Below, piece by piece: positions 63,802 through 64,000 of a DNA stretch of 64,000 bases. Each line of letters begins with the position of its first letter. Positions within the stretch are counted from its first letter, which is position 1. Source of the stretch: an uncultured Roseovarius sp. (GTDB lineage Bacteria; Pseudomonadota; Alphaproteobacteria; Rhodobacterales; Rhodobacteraceae); NCBI GenBank assembly GCA_947499555.1, contig CANMOU010000001.1, positions 186,001 through 250,000 of the forward strand. The letters run 5' to 3'. The notes beneath the pieces were generated by a model. That model was given only the letters and a program-made list of their open reading frames with translations, did not search any database and was not told where the DNA came from. Made by a program: the position numbers and the translations under genes.

Positions 63802-64000
63802 TTAGCCCAGATTGCGCAACCGCTTGAACAGGCTTGATGTGTCCCAGCGACCGCCGCCCATTTTCTGCACATCCTTGTAGAACTGATCGACAAGCGCCGT
63901 GACGGGCAGGGAGGCCCCGTTCTTGTTGGCGCTGGCCAGGCAAATGCCCAGGTCCTTGCGCATCCAGTCCACCGCGAATCCGTGGTCGAAATGATCGTCA
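63802..64000 (-). CDS. NAD-dependent hydroxyacid dehydrogenase, 3' end (partial)
   Basis: The last 65 codons of a minus-strand gene entering from beyond the window. FAVDWMRKDLGICLASANKNG and LPVTALVDQFYKDVQKMGGGRWDTSSL match the C-terminal helical domain of 3-hydroxyisobutyrate / 2-hydroxy-3-oxopropionate dehydrogenases, where the Lys of DWMRKDLG is close to the active-site lysine region. The N-terminal NAD domain is outside. Confidence 0.85.
   Translation of the reverse strand, partial: DDHFDHGFAVDWMRKDLGICLASANKNGASLPVTALVDQFYKDVQKMGGGRWDTSSLFKRLRNLG

Overview
The window comes from a GC-rich alphaproteobacterium, almost certainly a marine Rhodobacteraceae (Roseobacter group). The signs are GTG/TTG starts, tightly overlapping operons, ccmD-ccmG, a pdhA-pdhB-DUF5076-pdhC cluster with lipoyl-bearing E1 beta, cimA, a cobalamin cluster using CbiD, a LuxR/LuxI acyl-homoserine-lactone system, and remnants of the gene transfer agent (GTA) typical of this family. 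Most of the window is chromosomal housekeeping sequence. I see no insertion sequence, integrase or CRISPR array.

Layout. 1-830: end of the cytochrome c maturation operon (ccmD, ccmG) and a small antisense exported peptide. 1-11.5 kb: orphan Fe/polyamine-type ABC ATPase, orphan fliG, purB, a translationally coupled DUF6314-DUF3445 pair, a MltB-type transglycosylase, glnB-glnA and nnr. 11.5-18.1 kb: a Hint-domain protein, tRNA-Leu(UAG) and the tamA-tamB outer-membrane assembly pair. 18.3-20.0 kb: a three-gene operon of two related exported CxxxC proteins and a SCO-type copper chaperone. 20.2-24.4 kb: a low-GC orphan gene, trigger factor, and a quorum-sensing operon XRE-luxR-luxI with palindromes at its promoters. 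24.4-30.7 kb: rpsF-rpsR-rplI, a YceI protein, a divergent HisA-like protein and fabF-mltG.

30.9-33.6 kb holds the most unusual locus. An intact GTA terminase-small-subunit-like gene is followed by one open reading frame in which the first ~156 residues of the GTA large terminase (Walker A to Walker B) are fused in frame to the C-terminal ~650 residues of the GTA gp15 'megatron' tail protein. It appears that a deletion removed the whole structural cluster and left a chimeric ORF. 33.7-41.1 kb: DksA-like protein, cysE, cysK, the pyruvate dehydrogenase cluster and ftsB. 41.2-47.1 kb: aidB, a low-GC leucine-rich-repeat gene, an aminotransferase followed by a 27-codon hydrophobic peptide gene, and a divergent soxR/VOC pair with a textbook 19-bp-spacer SoxR promoter. 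47.3-54.7 kb: cysS, cimA with an overlapping methyltransferase and phytoene-synthase-like gene, an MFS transporter and cobB. 54.9-58.3 kb: cobA diverging from cbiD-cobK and a DNA glycosylase gene coupled to them. 58.4-64.0 kb: agmatine deiminase-type enzyme, an alpha/beta hydrolase, exported proteins of unknown role, a LuxR-type regulator and the 3' end of a hydroxyacid dehydrogenase.

Functional threads: envelope biogenesis (tamAB, mltG, mltB-like, ftsB), nitrogen and sulfur assimilation (glnBA, cysE, cysK), central carbon (pdh, cimA), cobalamin synthesis, redox/copper handling (SCO operon, SoxR) and cell-cell signalling. All calls are from reading translations and motifs; no database search was run.
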